Assembly: GCA_965223305.1 (NCBI GenBank)
Contig: CBDCWT010000061.1
Span: forward strand, 62,001-126,000
Direction of reading: 5' to 3'
Source: CBDCWT01 sp965223305
GTDB taxonomy: Bacteria; Planctomycetota; Planctomycetia; Pirellulales; Pirellulaceae
DNA length: 64,000 nt
The translations under genes and the position numbers were made by a program. The notes under the pieces are model-generated. The model worked only from the letters and a program-made list of their open reading frames with translations. It had not been told where the DNA came from and did not search any database. Below are positions 62,015-64,000 of the stretch, piece by piece. Numbering within the stretch: position 1 is the stretch's first letter; each line of letters begins with the position of its first letter.

Positions 62015-62494
62015 GAGAAACAACTTCCTGCGCGGGCCGGAAAGAGAACAGCGATTATCTGCTCTGAACCGGAACGACTCATGGGCAAGCAGCTGGGACC
62101 TTTGCCATGAATCCGTCCGGGTTTAACGCTTCCTACTCATTCTATCCGGGTGCGATAATTTTGAGCAAGGGAATATCGGTTTCGGCCCGGCAGGGTGTGC
62201 ACCTTGCGGTTTGCAATTTTCCTTCACACCTGCAGCAACTGTGTATACATCCTCACAAACAGGCGGCATGAACATTTGATCAGACAGAACGGCGGGGTGC
62301 ACTCGCCCGGCAAATTCTGGGCAACCTACGTGCAGAGTGAGTGAGGAATTGTCCTGGTGAGTCTTGAGCGGTCGCCAAAGGTCGTTCGGCTGGGAGATTC
62401 GGGCAGGTGTTGGTTGATCTCCCGAAAAAAGGGGGTTAAACCTTAGTCGAAGCGGCTGTGTCGGATCGGTTACCCAACCTGGTAAGCATGATTT
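62015..62494. other. Divergent intergenic region
   Basis: 480 bp between the small membrane protein and the zinc-ribbon gene, with patches of lower GC (TAATTTTGAGCAAGGGAATA, TTTGCAATTTTCCTTC). A minus-strand open frame overlapping it (62123-62554) has no recognisable motif and runs antisense into the next gene, so it is not called. Promoters are expected here but none is clear. Confidence 0.4.
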
Positions 62495-63160
62495 ATGTCC
62501 ATTGAAACGGAGTGCCCGGGCTGCCAGCGCAGGTTGCGGGTGTCGGGCGAGCACGCTGGTCAGCAGGCGCGCTGTCCGGTCTGCAGCACGATCTACTCAG
62601 TGCCCGCGGGACCGCAGGCTGCGCCGGAACTGGTGGCTGAGGTCGCTGAGAAGGTAGAGACTGCGGACCCGAGCTGGAGGATGCGGACCCCGGAAGGACA
62701 GGTCTACGGACCGGTCGGCAAGCAAGAGCTGGATCAGTGGGTTGCCGACGGGCGCGTCACCGCGGATTGCGAGCTGTGTGCCTCCGACTCTACGGCCTGG
62801 CAGACGGCCGACCGCGTCTACGCGGCGCTGGGCAGCCTGGCAGGGGCGGCGCGAACTTCCAGCCGGCCGGCACCGACGGCAGAGCAGAGCAGCAGCTACC
62901 GGTACACTGCCCCTCACCGCGGAACCTTGGTGCTGGTTTTGGGCGTTTTAGGCTGGGTGGGATTTTGTCCGCTGTTTGGGATCGTCGCCTGGGCTATGGG
63001 ATCCTCAGACCTACGCGCAATGCGCGCCGGTCACATGGATCCGAGCGGTCGGGGGCTTACGCAAGCGGGTATGGTCTTGGGCATGATTCAGGCCATCATC
63101 ATGCTGTGCGGAATCGTGATCTCCGTTTTCTTCGGTCTGGCACGATTCGTCTTGGCCTAG
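62495..63160 (+). CDS. Zinc-ribbon / GYF_2 / DUF4190 membrane protein
   Basis: 221 aa. The N-terminal ribbon is CPGCQRRLRV ... CPVCSTIYSV (two CxxC). A GYF_2-like domain follows at about 60-110 (WRMRTPEGQVYGPVGKQELDQW). Then come two membrane helices of DUF4190 type (LVLVLGVLGWVGFCPLFGIV and GLTQAGMVLGMIQAIIMLCG) with the intervening GSSDLRAMRAGHMDPSGRG. Such proteins are common in planctomycetes and probably act at the inner membrane. The role is unknown. Its TAG stop is part of the CTAG duplicated by the adjacent MITE, so the insertion landed exactly at the end of the gene. Confidence 0.78.
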   Translation: MSIETECPGCQRRLRVSGEHAGQQARCPVCSTIYSVPAGPQAAPELVAEVAEKVETADPSWRMRTPEGQVYGPVGKQELDQWVADGRVTADCELCASDSTAWQTADRVYAALGSLAGAARTSSRPAPTAEQSSSYRYTAPHRGTLVLVLGVLGWVGFCPLFGIVAWAMGSSDLRAMRAGHMDPSGRGLTQAGMVLGMIQAIIMLCGIVISVFFGLARFVLA

Positions 63161-63334
63161 CCCGAATTATTCATGAGCGATCTGCTGCGAGGTCGTAAGT
63201 CCATCCGTGGCTTCGTCATGCTTCACAATTCTCCCTCGACGTATTGCTTCAATACGCCTGCGGAAGAATTGCTCGCCTTCCTTGCCACGAACGTACTTAC
63301 AACCTCTCGCCACGATCTTCATGAATAATCCGGG
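63161..63334. mobile_element. Fold-back MITE with IS1380-type ends, copy 2
   Basis: 174 bp, flanked by CTAG (63157-63160 and 63335-63338). It is in the same orientation as 38110-38284 and differs at about three positions. The termini are CCCGAATTATTCATGA and TCATGAATAATCCGGG. The long internal complementarity is also conserved. It carries no gene. Confidence 0.9.
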
Positions 63335-63349
63335 CTAGCCGCATCCTAC

Positions 63350-63510
63350 TCGCAGTTGCGCGTTCGCCTCAATCGGAAGCGCGAAGCGTAAGCGAGGGAC
63401 TGACTTGCGCTGGTACACCAACTCCCCCTCGCTGACGCTTCGGGTTCCGAAAAGCGCGGCGAATTCGGTTCTTGTCCCCGCAAAAAGGCGAAAGCGTAAC
63501 TTCAAGAATC
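63350..63510. repeat. Fold-back repeat of the 'CCCGAAGCGTAAGCGAGGG' family
   Basis: Inner arms GCGAAGCGTAAGCGAGGGAC and CTCGCTGACGCTTCGGGTTC, with outer GCAGTTGCGCGTTCGCCT and GGCGAAAGCGTAACTTCAAG. It follows MITE copy 2 and precedes the YfiR-family gene. It matches the unit at 13728-13915. Confidence 0.7.
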
Positions 63511-63703
63511 CGCGCCTTCGAGTCGGTCGTGACAATACGGGTTGGAGAGAAAAAACGGCCTAGCGAAGCCGGTACGCTGAAACCGACGATTCGTTCTCTC
63601 AGCAGTGGCAATCATGTATGCCGACATCCAGGGCCGATATGTAGAGCACGCACGGGGCGAACGGTGTTCAATTGACCGTAGTGCGAAAGGGGCAGGCGAC
63701 GTC

Positions 63704-64000
63704 ATGGGTTTGGCGCGCGACGTAGGGCTCGGCCGATATCCGGCTGGCCTTCCCGGCAGATCGACGAGGTTCTTCCACGGGCGGATTGCTGTTCTGCTGG
63801 CGATCACGCCGTTGATCCTGAGCGAGGCGGCCTCCGCACAGGTGATCGACCAGGACCGAGAGTACAAGCTCAAGGCGGCTTTCTTGTGCGGGTTTTGCCG
63901 CTATATCACCTGGCGCAGTGCAACCACAAAAGTTGGTGGTTTCAAGATCGCAGTGCTGGGAAAGTCGCCAGTTTGCGAGCGGCTCAAACGCTTCGCGGAC
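63704..64000 (+). CDS. YfiR-family periplasmic protein, N-terminal part (runs off window)
   Basis: ATG at 63704 is chosen because AAAGGGGCAGG lies just upstream. The frame is also open back to an ATG at 63614. The visible 99 codons contain a signal peptide (RIAVLLAITPLILSEAASAQ) and the start of a YfiR/DUF4154 domain: REYKLKAAFLCGFCRYITWR and GGFKIAVLGKSPVCERLKRF. YfiR proteins are periplasmic regulators of membrane diguanylate cyclases, often in operon with a sensor or TonB-type gene. The partner would lie beyond the right edge. Confidence 0.75.
   Translation, partial: MGLARDVGLGRYPAGLPGRSTRFFHGRIAVLLAITPLILSEAASAQVIDQDREYKLKAAFLCGFCRYITWRSATTKVGGFKIAVLGKSPVCERLKRFAD

Noticed and set aside
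62123..62554. Minus-strand open frame of 143 aa upstream of the zinc-ribbon gene
   Set aside because: It lacks any recognisable motif, overlaps the start of a well-supported gene antisense, and has no plausible ribosome-binding site.

Overview
The window looks like chromosome of a planctomycete, probably a Pirellulaceae-like lineage. This is inferred from gene content, not from a marker gene: two secreted zinc-peptidase-like proteins, a DUF447 protein, a redoxin/cytochrome/copper-monooxygenase chimera, zinc-ribbon/GYF/DUF4190 and FTMRSLFV-type membrane proteins, a transmembrane serine/threonine kinase, and many dispersed palindromic repeats whose spurious translations read TRSVSEG, NPKRKRG or GSAGASPSR. 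Shine-Dalgarno sites are often weak. No rRNA, tRNA or CRISPR array was recognised.

Layout. (1) 0-21.2 kb: a minus-strand type II secretion (T2SS) locus. In transcription order it encodes a 1.1-kaa multi-N-domain secretin relative without a barrel, a small secreted helical protein, GspE, GspF, GspG, GspH, GspI, GspJ, GspK, a PilM/PilN-like GspL, a PilO/GspM-like protein with added cadherin-like and GspC-like domains, a very large GspD secretin and a lipoprotein. A BON-domain gene enters from the left edge and overlaps the lipoprotein gene tail to tail. (2) 21.8-25.3 kb, plus strand: a zinc-peptidase-like protein, pabB and a DUF447 protein. (3) 26-30 kb: a redox chimera facing a TPR lipoprotein-like gene. 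(4) 30.1-31.8 kb, minus strand: a stand-alone MetE catalytic-domain protein followed by pabA. (5) 32.3-42.7 kb: an enolase-superfamily enzyme, ispG, two Gfo/Idh/MocA oxidoreductases, an MFS (nucleoside-symporter type) permease, a PHP hydrolase, a PIG-L deacetylase and maf, resembling a carbohydrate-catabolism neighbourhood. (6) 43-54 kb: an RluA-type pseudouridine synthase, a Ser/Thr kinase, small envelope proteins, a secreted-protein gene split by an IS1380-family element, a second peptidase-like gene, an LRR protein, a repeat array and a glycosyltransferase. (7) 54-64 kb: a frameshifted AAA ATPase, an SLC13/ArsB-type antiporter with a frameshifted universal-stress protein, aconitase, two small membrane proteins and the start of a YfiR-family gene.

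The most distinctive signal is mobile and repetitive DNA. A 1712-bp IS1380-type element (TSD TTAG) interrupts a gene that re-reads in frame once the element and one TSD copy are removed. Two ~175-bp fold-back elements carry nearly the same termini and 4-bp TSDs (CTAA, CTAG), so they look like MITEs mobilised by that transposase. Separately, two 205-bp elements differing at one base are inserted into the same motif of a dispersed palindrome with a 9-bp TSD, and an adjacent tandem copy preserves the empty site. The same palindrome family has also entered the coding sequence of the gspK and gspI prepilin leaders.
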